A stretch of 64,000 bases of DNA. Origin: JARFQW01 sp963842955 (GTDB lineage Bacteria; Pseudomonadota; Gammaproteobacteria; Steroidobacterales; XN24). The stretch spans positions 62,001-126,000 of the forward strand of contig CAWJIJ010000010.1 of assembly GCA_963842955.1 (NCBI GenBank), written 5' to 3'. The notes beneath the pieces are model-generated. The model saw only the letters and a program-made list of their open reading frames with translations. It ran no database searches and was not told the DNA's origin. This document shows positions 21,048 to 29,672 of the stretch, piece by piece (position 1 is the stretch's first letter; the number at the start of each line of letters is the position of its first letter). Position numbers and translations under genes: made by a program.

Positions 21048-22329
21048 ATGGAAGCCCACCTGTTCCTTCTCCAGCTAGCCCTGATTCTCGTCACCGCACG
21101 TATCCTCGGAGAACTGGCGCTGATAAGCGGTCTGCCCCCCGTCATCGGCGAATTGCTGGCCGGCGTGCTCCTGGGGCCGAGCCTGCTCGGCTGGGTCGAA
21201 CCCGGGGAGACTCTCCAGATGCTCGCCGAGATCGGCGTGATCATGCTGTTGTTCGAGGTGGGCCTCGACGCCGACCTGAACCGCCTGGTCCACGCCGGCG
21301 GCCAGTCGCTGGTCGTCGCAATCGGCGGATTCGTGCTGCCATTCGTGTTTGGCTTTGCCGTGTGCCACTACGGATTCGATTTCGAGCTGCTTCCGTCGCT
21401 CATGGTCGGAGGCACGCTGACCGCGACCAGTATCGGCATCACGGTCCGCGTGCTGACAGACCTGGGCCGACGCCATAGCGTCGAGGGCCAGATTATTCTC
21501 GGCGCCGCGGTGCTGGATGACGTTCTCGGCGTGATGCTGTTGTCGGTGCTCTACGACTTCAGCCAGCACGGTCACATCAGCGGCGCCCACCTTCTGCGAA
21601 TCGGTGCTTTCATCGGAATGTTCTTCGTTCTCGCGCCAGTCGCCGCGAAGCTCATTTCCCACATGATCGACGTTTTCCACCGCCGCCACGACACGCCAGG
21701 GCTCATTCCCACGACGATGGTGGCGCTCGTCCTGTCATTTGCCGGGCTCGCCCACTACGTCGGCGCCCCGGAACTGCTCGGCGGATTCGCGGCCGGCCTG
21801 GCCCTGTCCCGCCGGTTTTTCCTGCCCTTCGGGATCGCGCTGGCCGCCGACCATCACTTCTCCGACCTGATCCTGTCGCAGATGAAGCCCATCGTGCGGC
21901 TGTTCACGCCGATCTTCTTTGTGATGGTCGGGCTGTCTCTGGATCTGAGAGTGGTGGATTGGGGATCAACCCAGACCTGGGTCGTGTCCCTGGCGCTGCT
22001 CGTCGTGGCGATTGCCGGCAAGTTCGGCGGTGCGATGTGCATCTCCCAGCCCAGGAGCACGCAGATCGCTATCGGCATGGGGATGGTGCCGCGGGGCGAA
22101 GTGGGGCTTGTCTTCGCGGAGCTGGGCCGGGTGACCGGCATCCTGGATCCGGGCACTTTATGCCATCCTGGTGCTCGTGATTGCCTACACCACCCTGCTG
22201 GCGCCGTTCTGGATCAAGTCGTTTTACAAGCGCCATGCGGACACCATGGAACTCTCCATCTCGGAGCCGGGCCACCAGTATGCGGGTCCCGCCGGAACCA
22301 CCGTGGGGCCCGGGCCCGCCCGCGACTAG
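21048..22329 (+). CDS. Monovalent cation:proton antiporter (CPA2/KefB-like), frameshifted near the C-terminus
   Basis: About 427 residues with some 12 membrane helices and the CPA2 core: LPPVIGELLAGVLLGPSLLG, GGTLTATSIGITVRVLTDLG and AAVLDDVLGVMLLSVLYD, the last containing the ion-binding DD pair. The frame shifts near 22150-22160 after TGILDPG. The correct continuation is the other frame, LYAILVLVIAYTTLLAPFW, ending at the TAG at 22327. No RCK domain is present. Probably Na+/H+ or K+/H+ exchange at the inner membrane. Confidence 0.87.
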
Positions 22330-23099
22330 TCCAGGCGATCCGCCCGCGGATACGCAAGACCGGCGGCCAACGGCGGCTTGAAGGGCCGCCACTGGCCCTC
22401 GGGCTGCGCCAGCCGGTCGGCGATGGCCCACAAGGCGAGGGGGTTGTGGCCCAGACCGCAGTGACTCCCGTAGACCCGGATGTTCTCCGTGGTCGGCGAG
22501 GTCTTCTCCAGCGAACAGGGCCATGCCACGACGCCGTCGGACCGGCTGTAGATGGATGTGCTGGGCACCGGCGGGGGCTCCGGGATCCGCGCCACAAGGT
22601 CGGCCGGCATGTGGGCTTCCCGCTGACCGCTGATGTCTTCGTACAGTTCCGTCACACTGGTCGCCCGGGGATGGCGAAACGGCGTCCCCAGCGTAATGAC
22701 CTGGCGAATGTCGTCCGGTGACATCCATGCCAGTTCCCGGGCGTAGACTCCGCCAAGACTCCACCCGATTACCGATACCCGCTGACCATACCGGCGCCTC
22801 AGCTCTCGAACCCGGGCGAGAATTTCCCGCTCCTTCTGGCCGATCCCGCCCAGGTTCCGCCCGAGCTTCCAGCGATGACCCTTGTAACCGAGTCGTTTCA
22901 GGAAATGCCTCAGCGGCAGTGTGGACGAACCACTGGCAAGAAACCCGGGGAGTACGAGTACGGGATGACCATCGCCCCGGGGGGCCAGGGTGAACCAGGG
23001 ATACGCCCAGCAATAGGCACCGAACTCCGTGAGCGCCCGGGTTTCGAGCAGAGTAAGCAGAAAAGCCGGGCGGCTGATCTCGGAACTGTTTACGCTCAT
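22326..23099 (-). CDS. Alpha/beta-hydrolase, lipase/esterase family
   Basis: 257 residues. Nucleophile elbow GWSLGG (about 111-116), candidate Asp in YSRSDGVVAW and His in GSHCGLGHNPLA complete a Ser-Asp-His triad. An oxyanion-type segment VLVLPGFLASG lies near residue 50. No signal peptide. Its start codon overlaps the stop of the wax-ester synthase gene (ATGA, 23096-23099), so the two are translationally coupled. The likely role is hydrolysis of acyl lipids, perhaps wax esters or triacylglycerol. It converges on the antiporter, and the two genes share the palindrome CTAG for their stop codons. Confidence 0.85.
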   Translation of the reverse strand: MSVNSSEISRPAFLLTLLETRALTEFGAYCWAYPWFTLAPRGDGHPVLVLPGFLASGSSTLPLRHFLKRLGYKGHRWKLGRNLGGIGQKEREILARVRELRRRYGQRVSVIGWSLGGVYARELAWMSPDDIRQVITLGTPFRHPRATSVTELYEDISGQREAHMPADLVARIPEPPPVPSTSIYSRSDGVVAWPCSLEKTSPTTENIRVYGSHCGLGHNPLALWAIADRLAQPEGQWRPFKPPLAAGLAYPRADRLD

Positions 23100-24607
23100 G
23101 GTCTCCCTGTCGCGACTCGTCGACTGCGCGAGCGGACCTTAGCGCGTTTTTTTTTGCTGCGCGAGGACGCCGTTCGCGATTCGGACAAGCCCGCCTCTTC
23201 GGCTGCCGCAGTCTCCAGGGCCTCGAATTCGAGAGCGATATCGGCGACCAGCTGCTCGGGATCCGCCACCGTGTCGTGGTCGGCGGTTGCGCTCACCGTC
23301 AGGTGATCCTGGTAACTCGTTATGACGAGTATCAGCCCGAGGCCGTCGAAGACCGGCGCGGTGCCGAACACATTGAGCATGCGCGCCCCGGCCAGGTAGA
23401 GGGGTTGACGGGGACCGGGAACGTTCGTGATGACCAGGTTGAACGGCGGCCGGTGCAGCTTGGACAAGTGGAATCCGGTGTACAGCCGGGCCGCCGCGGT
23501 AGCGAGCGAAAAAGGCAAAAACTGCTGGCTGTCCGCCAGGGTGCTCGCCCCAAGGGCATTCGCATAGGCCTTGCTGTCCTGGGCGTGGGCATGAATGGCA
23601 TGCAGTCGATTCACCGGCTCGGGTTCGCCGGTCTCCAGCGGTATGAGCATCGCGGAGACATGATTGGCGCCCGCCCCCATCTCGCCGCGAACCGAGATGG
23701 GCACCATGGCAACGAGCGAGCTGTCGGTCTGGGCATTGCGGCGGGCAAGGTAACGGGCAAGACCGCCCCCGCAGGCGGTGAGAACGACGTCGTTCACGGT
23801 CGTGCCCGGATTCAGCGATCTCAGCGCGCCGATACGCGCCAGCGAAAGCGTCGCGGCATCGAAGCTGCGGCGCCCGCCGATGGGCTGATTGATGGCTGAA
23901 CGTGGCGCGGTAAAGGGCGCCGGGGGACGATGGTGGCGACCGGCGATCCATTCTCTGCCGTAACCCACGCCGCCGCGGACGAGTTCTCCGGCCCACCGCA
24001 AAGTGGCCAGCGGCTGCGTGACGACGCCGCGAGCGGCCATGCCCAGCAGTTCCGTCGAGCCGGGCATCGGTGCCGGCCTCACAAGAGTTCCCGGTGGCCG
24101 CGACTGCGGGTTGGGCGTTTCGTCCCAGAGGATCTTGTAAAGGTCGACAGCGCCCATCCCGTCGGCGGCGGCATGATGAACCTTGAAAATCACGGCGAAG
24201 CCGCCGGCGGGGACTCCGGGCATCCCGGAAAGGCCCTCGACCACCGTCATGTCCCAGAGAGGCCGGTCCGGATCCAGGGGCTGGGAGAAGACTTCCTCGG
24301 CCAACCGCCTGAGTTCCGCCCAGCCAGCAGGCGCGGGCAGCGCCGCCCTGGCGAGGTGCCGGTCCAGCGAAAAATGGGGATCGTCGGCCCAGAAGGGTCG
24401 CCCCAACCGCAGCGGCACCTGGACGACGCGGCGCTTCAGAAGGGGCGACAATTCCACGCGCCGTGACAGCACGTCCCTTAGCCGCTCGAAGTCGAACCCA
24501 CCCTCGGGGGGCGCATAGAGCTGCAGGCTGCCAATGTTCATGGGCGCATGCCGGCCGTCGAGAAACAGGAATGCCGAATCCAGCCCGGACAGTTGTTCCA
24601 GAGCCAT
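23096..24607 (-). CDS. Wax ester synthase / acyl-CoA:diacylglycerol acyltransferase
   Basis: 503 residues from the ATG at 24607, preceded by GGGAGGGAGG. The N-terminus MALEQLSGLDSAFLFLDG is typical of WS/DGAT enzymes. The catalytic HHAAADGMGA (HHxxxDG) acts as base for acyl transfer to a fatty alcohol or diacylglycerol. Later family blocks are present: NDVVLTACGGGLARYL and NLVITNVPGPRQPLYLAGA. A basic C-terminal tail (RSKKKRAKVRSRSRR) is unusual and could bind membrane or lipid droplets. Indicates storage of wax esters or triacylglycerol. Confidence 0.93.
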   Translation of the reverse strand: MALEQLSGLDSAFLFLDGRHAPMNIGSLQLYAPPEGGFDFERLRDVLSRRVELSPLLKRRVVQVPLRLGRPFWADDPHFSLDRHLARAALPAPAGWAELRRLAEEVFSQPLDPDRPLWDMTVVEGLSGMPGVPAGGFAVIFKVHHAAADGMGAVDLYKILWDETPNPQSRPPGTLVRPAPMPGSTELLGMAARGVVTQPLATLRWAGELVRGGVGYGREWIAGRHHRPPAPFTAPRSAINQPIGGRRSFDAATLSLARIGALRSLNPGTTVNDVVLTACGGGLARYLARRNAQTDSSLVAMVPISVRGEMGAGANHVSAMLIPLETGEPEPVNRLHAIHAHAQDSKAYANALGASTLADSQQFLPFSLATAAARLYTGFHLSKLHRPPFNLVITNVPGPRQPLYLAGARMLNVFGTAPVFDGLGLILVITSYQDHLTVSATADHDTVADPEQLVADIALEFEALETAAAEEAGLSESRTASSRSKKKRAKVRSRSRRVATGRP

Positions 24608-24737
24608 TTGCCTCCCTCCCGCGTCCCGCAAGCGTACCCCGAGCCTAGGCGCCGCCGCCGGCGGCCGCAAACGGACCGTGCTCACAGTGCCGGCGATTCT
24701 TACCCGAAGGCCGGTCAGAACCTTGAGCGATTTCACA

Positions 24738-24743
24738 TATAAT
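24738..24743 (+). promoter_or_regulatory. Candidate -10 box for the pilus operon
   Basis: A perfect TATAAT about 110 bases upstream of the riboswitch core. The -35 region (TCAGAA at 17-bp spacing) is poor, so the promoter may need an activator. Direct observation of the hexamer only. Confidence 0.4.
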
Positions 24744-24855
24744 CCGGGCTTCGATCTCTACCATTGCCCGCGAGCTTCTGATTGGCAACTGACAAAGGAG
24801 TCTCAAGTTACGGAAATCTGATGAATTCCATAGCTTCGTCAAAGTCCTCCGGGAC

Positions 24856-24935
24856 CTAGACAAAGGCAAACCCGCCGTGAGGCGGGGGCGCAAAGTTGCA
24901 GGCCTCCCGTTCCGGGAGGTGGCTGAACTGCCGAA
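24856..24935 (+). promoter_or_regulatory. Cyclic di-GMP-I (GEMM-I) riboswitch ahead of the pilus operon
   Basis: The conserved core is present in order: GACAAAGGCAAACCC, a 5-bp stem with GTGA tetraloop, GGGGCGCAAAG, a second stem CCTCCCG/CGGGAGG, and a third short stem GGC-TGAACT-GCC. This is the GEMM-I aptamer layout. It is followed by CTTATCGATAAG (24941-24952), whose 3' arm overlaps the AAGGAG ribosome site at 24950-24955 of the pilin gene. Control at translation initiation is therefore likely (inference). Confidence 0.88.
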
Positions 24936-24964
24936 AGGATCTTATCGATAAGGAGATTGACGAC

Positions 24965-25447
24965 ATGAGCCTTTTTTCCAAGCGTACCCAGCTGGCCGTC
25001 GCGGTCGCTGCCCTCATGGGCAGCAGCGTGGCACTCGCGGCCGATACCGACACCCTCACCGTAACCGCCTCCGTGCAGCCCACCTGCTCGATCGAGACGG
25101 TGAATAACCTTGCCTTCGGAGACGTTCTGTTCGACGCCGATACCGATGTGGACACGACCATCGACGTGTTCTGCAACACCGTCACCGGCAGCCTGACCCT
25201 CAGCGGCGGCGGCAGCGGCGACATCAACGCCCGTGAGATGAGCGACGGGACCAACAGCCTGCCCTACCAGCTGTACACCGACACCGGTCGCACCACTGTC
25301 TTCGGCGACGGAACCACGGGTGATGCCGTGGCTGTCACCGGCAGCCAGTCGGTCACGGTCTACGGCCAGGTGACCCAGGGCGACGCCCAGGCCGCCACCC
25401 CGTCGGCCGGTTATACCGACGACGTGACGGTCACGATCAACCCGTGA
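24965..25447 (+). CDS. Spore coat U (SCPU) domain pilin, probable major subunit
   Basis: 160 residues with a signal peptide (LAVAVAALMGSSVALAA) and an SCPU domain: TASVQPTCSIETVNNLAFGD, YQLYTDTGRTTVFGDGTTG, and a C-terminal strand SAGYTDDVTVTINP typical of the conserved final beta-strand. A disulfide between Cys in PTCSI and VFCNT is likely. It is the first gene of a pilus operon, with AAGGAG upstream, behind the cyclic di-GMP riboswitch. Comparable to CsuA/B of archaic (sigma) chaperone-usher pili. Confidence 0.9.
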   Translation: MSLFSKRTQLAVAVAALMGSSVALAADTDTLTVTASVQPTCSIETVNNLAFGDVLFDADTDVDTTIDVFCNTVTGSLTLSGGGSGDINAREMSDGTNSLPYQLYTDTGRTTVFGDGTTGDAVAVTGSQSVTVYGQVTQGDAQAATPSAGYTDDVTVTINP

Positions 25448-25451
25448 TCCG

Positions 25452-26198
25452 TTGATTCAGACCCCCTCCAAGGCGGCAACCCCCGTGGTTGCCATGGCTC
25501 TGCTCCTGGCGGCGTGGCTTTATGCCATGCCGTCAGGGGCGGCCAACCTTCGCATTACCCCGGTCAAGATCAAGATGGCTCCCGGACAGACTTCGACCGA
25601 AGTTCGTCTGCGCAACGCCGAATCCACGGAATCGGCGTTCCAAGTGGAAGCCTTCGCCTGGCGTCAGGACGAGAACGGTGAAGACGTGCTCGAACCGACC
25701 GACCAGATCGTTGCCATCCCCCCGCTTTTCCGCATCGCCCCGGAGGACCAGCAGGTCGTCCGGATAGGCCACCTCGGCGCGCCCGCACCAGACTCGGAAA
25801 CCAGTTTCCGCCTGGTGCTCACCGAACTGCCACTCCAGAAAGCCGAGGCCGGGACACCGGCCATTCGGGTGCGTCTGCGAGTCGTGCTGCCGGTGTTCAT
25901 CGCGCCCGCCGAGGGACCCGCCGGACCGGAGATTCGCCTGGAAAGCGTCTCCCGGGATATGGACGAGGTTCGCGTGGCGCTGACCAACCTGGGCAATGGC
26001 CACGATCGGCTTGCTCATGTGCGGTTGCTGAACGAAGCGGGCGACCCGCTGGTCGAAGCCGGCCAGGCCCTGTACCTGCTGGGCCGTAGCGAGGTAACGC
26101 TGACCATGAAGGTTCCTGAGGGCGCGCGCGCCCGGAGTGTGGAGGTCACCACCCTGTCCGGGGAGACCTTCCAGCGTGACGTGCCGAAGCAGCCTTAA
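25452..26198 (+). CDS. Periplasmic pilus chaperone (PapD/CsuC-like)
   Basis: 248 residues if the TTG at 25452 is used; GTG 25485 (AAGG upstream) or ATG 25494 would still leave a signal peptide (MALLLAAWLYAMPSGAA). Two immunoglobulin-like domains follow: NLRITPVKIKMAPGQTSTEV, FRIAPEDQQVVRIG and SFRLVLTELPL are chaperone family blocks. It would fold SCPU subunits in the periplasm by donor-strand complementation and deliver them to the usher. It starts 4 bp after the pilin stop and its end overlaps the usher start. Confidence 0.9.
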   Translation: MIQTPSKAATPVVAMALLLAAWLYAMPSGAANLRITPVKIKMAPGQTSTEVRLRNAESTESAFQVEAFAWRQDENGEDVLEPTDQIVAIPPLFRIAPEDQQVVRIGHLGAPAPDSETSFRLVLTELPLQKAEAGTPAIRVRLRVVLPVFIAPAEGPAGPEIRLESVSRDMDEVRVALTNLGNGHDRLAHVRLLNEAGDPLVEAGQALYLLGRSEVTLTMKVPEGARARSVEVTTLSGETFQRDVPKQP

Positions 26199-28542
26199 AC
26201 GCCTATGCCAGCTGTGGCTCGCGGCGCTCGTGCTGGCCGCCGGAGCCGCGTCGGCCAGTCCGGACCCGGAGCTGCTGCTGCTCAAGGTCACGGTCAATGG
26301 CACTCCCCAGGGAACCCGCTTCGTTCTGCGCGACGCCGGCGGCGTCTACTATGCGGACTCCGATGCGCTGACCGACTGGGGCATGCGCAAGCCGTTTCCC
26401 CGGCCCGTGGAAATGCACGGCAGAAAGTTTCACCCGTTCAGCGACATCGAATCCTTGGACGTCGTTCATGACGCGTCGGAAATGACGCTGGTCGTGGATC
26501 TGCCGCCGGAACGGATGAACGGCCAGTCCCAGGCGGCCTACCTTGATGGCACGCCGCCACCCACCGCCGGTATCGGCGGCTTCATGAACTACGACCTCGC
26601 CTACACGGACGATCCGGGCGCTCAGGTGGACCTGTTCTCCGCTCAGCTGGAGCCCACCCTGTTCTCGCCGCTGGGCTCATTGCGCAGCGGCCTGCTCTAT
26701 CGCGACTACAGCGCCCCCGACGATGCTTTCGACGACCTGGACGACGATCAGGACCCCTATGACGAGGGTTTTATCCGGCTGGATACGACCTTCGTCCGGG
26801 ACGACCCCGAACGCCTGCGCAGCTACCGCGCGGGGGATTCGATTACGCCTTCGAGCTCCTTCGGTCGTTCGCTGCGTTTCGCCGGTTTGCAGATTGCCAC
26901 CAATTTCGCCACCCGTCCGGGGTACGTCACGTTTCCCCTGCCCTCGGTCAGCGGCACCGCGGCGGTCCCCAGCACGCTGGACATCTATGTCAACGACAGC
27001 CTCCGTTCCACCCAGAACGTGGACGCAGGCACCTTCCGTATCGACGAGATACCGGTGGTCACCGGATCCGGCCAGGTACGTGTCGTGACCCGGGATCTGC
27101 TCGGCCGCGAACAGGTGATCGACGAGAACTTCTACGCGAGCAACCTGTTGCTCAGGGCGGGCCTGAACGACTACGCCGTCAGCGTCGGCGCCCTTCGCGA
27201 GAATTTCGGCAACGAAAGCAATGATTACACGGACCCCTTGGTCTCGCTGTTCTATCGCACCGGCCTGACCGACCGTCTCACGCCGGAAGTCCGCCTCGAC
27301 GCCACCGACCAGGCCCTTGCGCTGGGGTCCGGGGCCACCGCCCGGGCCGGCCGTTTCGGTATCGTGCAGGGCGCGTTCAGTTATGGCCGTGATGACGACG
27401 ACGATGGCGTGCTCTGGCAGCTGGGCCAGCAGTACCAGGATCGTTGGACCCGCAGCACGTGGCGGGTGCAGGGCACGACCGAGGGTTATTCCCAGCCGGG
27501 TATCGATACGACAACCGCCTTTCCCAAGCTCCAGAGCCTGATCAGTACCGGTCTCACCTTTCGCTCGGGCGGATCCCTGGGGCTCACGCTGATCCACGAG
27601 AGTTTCCACGACGACGAGGATGACCGCGAGATCGCCACGCTGAGCTACTCGCGCACGCTGCAGCGAATCCTGGCGGTGCGCGCGACGGCCTCCTACGTGC
27701 AGCAGGACGACAACGACCTCCAGCTAAGCGTGCTGTTCAGCCGCAGCTTTGGCCGCAAACACAATGGATCGATGTTCCTCAGCCATCGCGACAACGAGTC
27801 CTATGCCCGGGCGGACTACCGCCGCAGCCTCCCTTCAGGGCCGGGCTACGGTTATCGTCTCGGAACGCTCGTGGGCGACCGGGAGGGCGTCGAGCTGGAG
27901 GGGCAGCTCAACACGAATTACAACCGGCTTTCGGCGGAAGTACGGCACGACGACGGCGAAACCGGCTGGCGCGGTTCAGCGTCCGGCTCGGTGACCTGGC
28001 TCGACGGCCATGGAGCCGCGACACGGGATGTCCGGAACGCCTTTGCGGTCGTGGATGTAGGCGACTACGAGGATGTGCGCGTCTACCTGGAAAACCGGGA
28101 AATAGGCCGGACCAACAAGGACGGCCAGGTTCTCGTGCCCGGCCTGCGGCCGTATGAGACAAACCGCATCCGCGTCGAACCGGAGGATCTGCCCCTGATG
28201 ACCCGGCTTGACGATTTGTCGGTCGAGGTCGCGCCGTATTTCCGCACCGGCGTCGCCGTGGAGTTCGATGCACAGGCGTCTCGCTCTGCACTGCTGCGGG
28301 TGATCACGGAAGACGGCGAGCCTGTGCCGGAAGGCGCCCGCGCCCGCCTGGAGGGTGCTCCGGACTGGTATCCGGTCGGCCGCGACGGCATGGTCTACAT
28401 CGAAGGCCTTGATCGTTATCGCAAACTGGAGATCGCCTGGAACGGAACCTTGTGCCGGGTTCCGGAAACGCTCCCGGCCACGCCGAGCGGCGGTGGTCTC
28501 GTGAAACTCGGAGACTTCCGGTGCGAGATCATTCGCCAATGA
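26176..28542 (+). CDS. Outer-membrane usher of an archaic chaperone-usher pilus
   Basis: About 788 residues from a GTG at 26176 inside the end of the chaperone gene; the frame is open further upstream, so the start is uncertain. Signal peptide LAALVLAAGAASAS, PapC-N-like domain, then a long beta-barrel region (SLRFAGLQIATNFATRPGYV, STLDIYVNDSLRSTQNVDAG) and C-terminal PapC-C-like domain ending RVPETLPATPSGGG. It assembles and exports the pilus at the outer membrane. Acidic runs such as DDLDDDQDPYDEG suggest a halophilic or marine adaptation of surface proteins. Confidence 0.92.
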   Translation: MTCRSSLKRLCQLWLAALVLAAGAASASPDPELLLLKVTVNGTPQGTRFVLRDAGGVYYADSDALTDWGMRKPFPRPVEMHGRKFHPFSDIESLDVVHDASEMTLVVDLPPERMNGQSQAAYLDGTPPPTAGIGGFMNYDLAYTDDPGAQVDLFSAQLEPTLFSPLGSLRSGLLYRDYSAPDDAFDDLDDDQDPYDEGFIRLDTTFVRDDPERLRSYRAGDSITPSSSFGRSLRFAGLQIATNFATRPGYVTFPLPSVSGTAAVPSTLDIYVNDSLRSTQNVDAGTFRIDEIPVVTGSGQVRVVTRDLLGREQVIDENFYASNLLLRAGLNDYAVSVGALRENFGNESNDYTDPLVSLFYRTGLTDRLTPEVRLDATDQALALGSGATARAGRFGIVQGAFSYGRDDDDDGVLWQLGQQYQDRWTRSTWRVQGTTEGYSQPGIDTTTAFPKLQSLISTGLTFRSGGSLGLTLIHESFHDDEDDREIATLSYSRTLQRILAVRATASYVQQDDNDLQLSVLFSRSFGRKHNGSMFLSHRDNESYARADYRRSLPSGPGYGYRLGTLVGDREGVELEGQLNTNYNRLSAEVRHDDGETGWRGSASGSVTWLDGHGAATRDVRNAFAVVDVGDYEDVRVYLENREIGRTNKDGQVLVPGLRPYETNRIRVEPEDLPLMTRLDDLSVEVAPYFRTGVAVEFDAQASRSALLRVITEDGEPVPEGARARLEGAPDWYPVGRDGMVYIEGLDRYRKLEIAWNGTLCRVPETLPATPSGGGLVKLGDFRCEIIRQ

Positions 28543-29006
28543 TGCGATCAGGCCTCATGCTTGCCCTGACCGCCGTGGCCTGCCTGGTGCCGGGGATGGC
28601 TCGCGCGCTGGATTTCTGCCGGGTCAGCACAATACCGGTGAACTTCGGTCAGTACGACTCGGGTTCTCCCGCGCCGCTCGACGCGGTGGGCACGATGCGG
28701 GTCGTGTGTCTCAACCTGTTCAATCCCGGGGGCGGCTGGGTTGCCCAGATCGGCGGCGGCAACAGCGGCGACCCGGCGGCGCGCTGGATGGACTCCGGGG
28801 CCGACCGGCTGGGCTACAACCTGTATGTGGATCTGCCCCGGACCCGGGTCTGGGGAGATGGCAGCGGCGGGACCGAAGTGGTCAGCAGAACGGTCCAGGG
28901 GATCGTCGACCGGACCAATATCGCGATCTACGGCCGTGTGCCTGGCGGGCAGGTTCCACCCCCCGGCAACTATGGCGACGGGTTGCTGGTGACGGTTATA
29001 TTCTAG
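28539..29006 (+). CDS. SCPU domain pilus subunit (minor)
   Basis: 155 residues, signal peptide MLALTAVACLVPGMARA, then an SCPU domain: FCRVSTIPVNFGQYDSGSP, GGGNSGDPAARWMDSG, YNLYVDLPRTRVWGDG and a C-terminal GDGLLVTVIF strand. Its ATG overlaps the usher stop codon (ATGATG at 28539), so translation is coupled. It is clearly paralogous to the next gene. Probably a minor or tip subunit. Confidence 0.88.
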   Translation: MMRSGLMLALTAVACLVPGMARALDFCRVSTIPVNFGQYDSGSPAPLDAVGTMRVVCLNLFNPGGGWVAQIGGGNSGDPAARWMDSGADRLGYNLYVDLPRTRVWGDGSGGTEVVSRTVQGIVDRTNIAIYGRVPGGQVPPPGNYGDGLLVTVIF

Positions 29007-29152
29007 GTTCAGGTCCACGCCCCTCTTCGGATTTGCGACGATCTGTAGCTCTCGTCCCCTGCGGATTATTCGTCTCTCAACGCGACAGGATTTGCCATGG
29101 ACTGCAATCAGCAGGCTCGTCCCGCCGAATCGGCAGCCATGAATCCGGCCCG

Positions 29153-29629
29153 GTGACGAAGGTCACACGGAACCTGACGATACTCCCGGTCCTGCTGTGG
29201 CTCGCCCTCGTTCCGGGCATCGCCGCCGCTGTGGATTCGTGCAAAGTCCGAGCCCGGGCTGTTGCTTTCGGCGAATACGTGGCCAGCGACCCACAGCCCC
29301 TCGACACCGTCGGAACGATCCGGGTCCAGTGCCGTTCGAACCAGACTCCGGGAGGCGCCTACAGGGTCGAGATCGACGGCGGCAACAGCGGCGATCCGGC
29401 AAGCCGCCTGATGTTGTCGGGATCGAATCGGCTCGCCTATAACCTCTACGTTGACCCTGCACGCTTGCGGATCTGGGGGGACGGGACGAGCGGAACGGAA
29501 GCCGTTGCCCGACTCGTCACCCAACATCCGCAACGTGATTTTCTCCCGATTTACGGACGCGTACCCGTTCGGCAGAACGCCCCTCCCGGCTCCTACAGCG
29601 ATGCGCTTGTGGTCACGCTGAGTTTCTAG
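29153..29629 (+). CDS. SCPU domain pilus subunit (minor), paralogue of the preceding gene
   Basis: 158 residues from a GTG at 29153, the first in-frame start giving a signal peptide (ILPVLLWLALVPGIAAA); no good ribosome site, so the start is tentative. SCPU features: SCKVRARAVAFGEYVASDP, DGGNSGDPASRLMLSG, YNLYVDPARLRIWGDG, and final strand DALVVTLSF. It shares these blocks in the same order with the gene at 28539, indicating tandem duplication. The 146-bp gap before it is long for this operon and shows no obvious terminator. Confidence 0.85.
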   Translation: MTKVTRNLTILPVLLWLALVPGIAAAVDSCKVRARAVAFGEYVASDPQPLDTVGTIRVQCRSNQTPGGAYRVEIDGGNSGDPASRLMLSGSNRLAYNLYVDPARLRIWGDGTSGTEAVARLVTQHPQRDFLPIYGRVPVRQNAPPGSYSDALVVTLSF

Positions 29630-29672
29630 ACCGGCATGCTCATGTGAGGGGACCCCGGGATCGCAAGCCACC

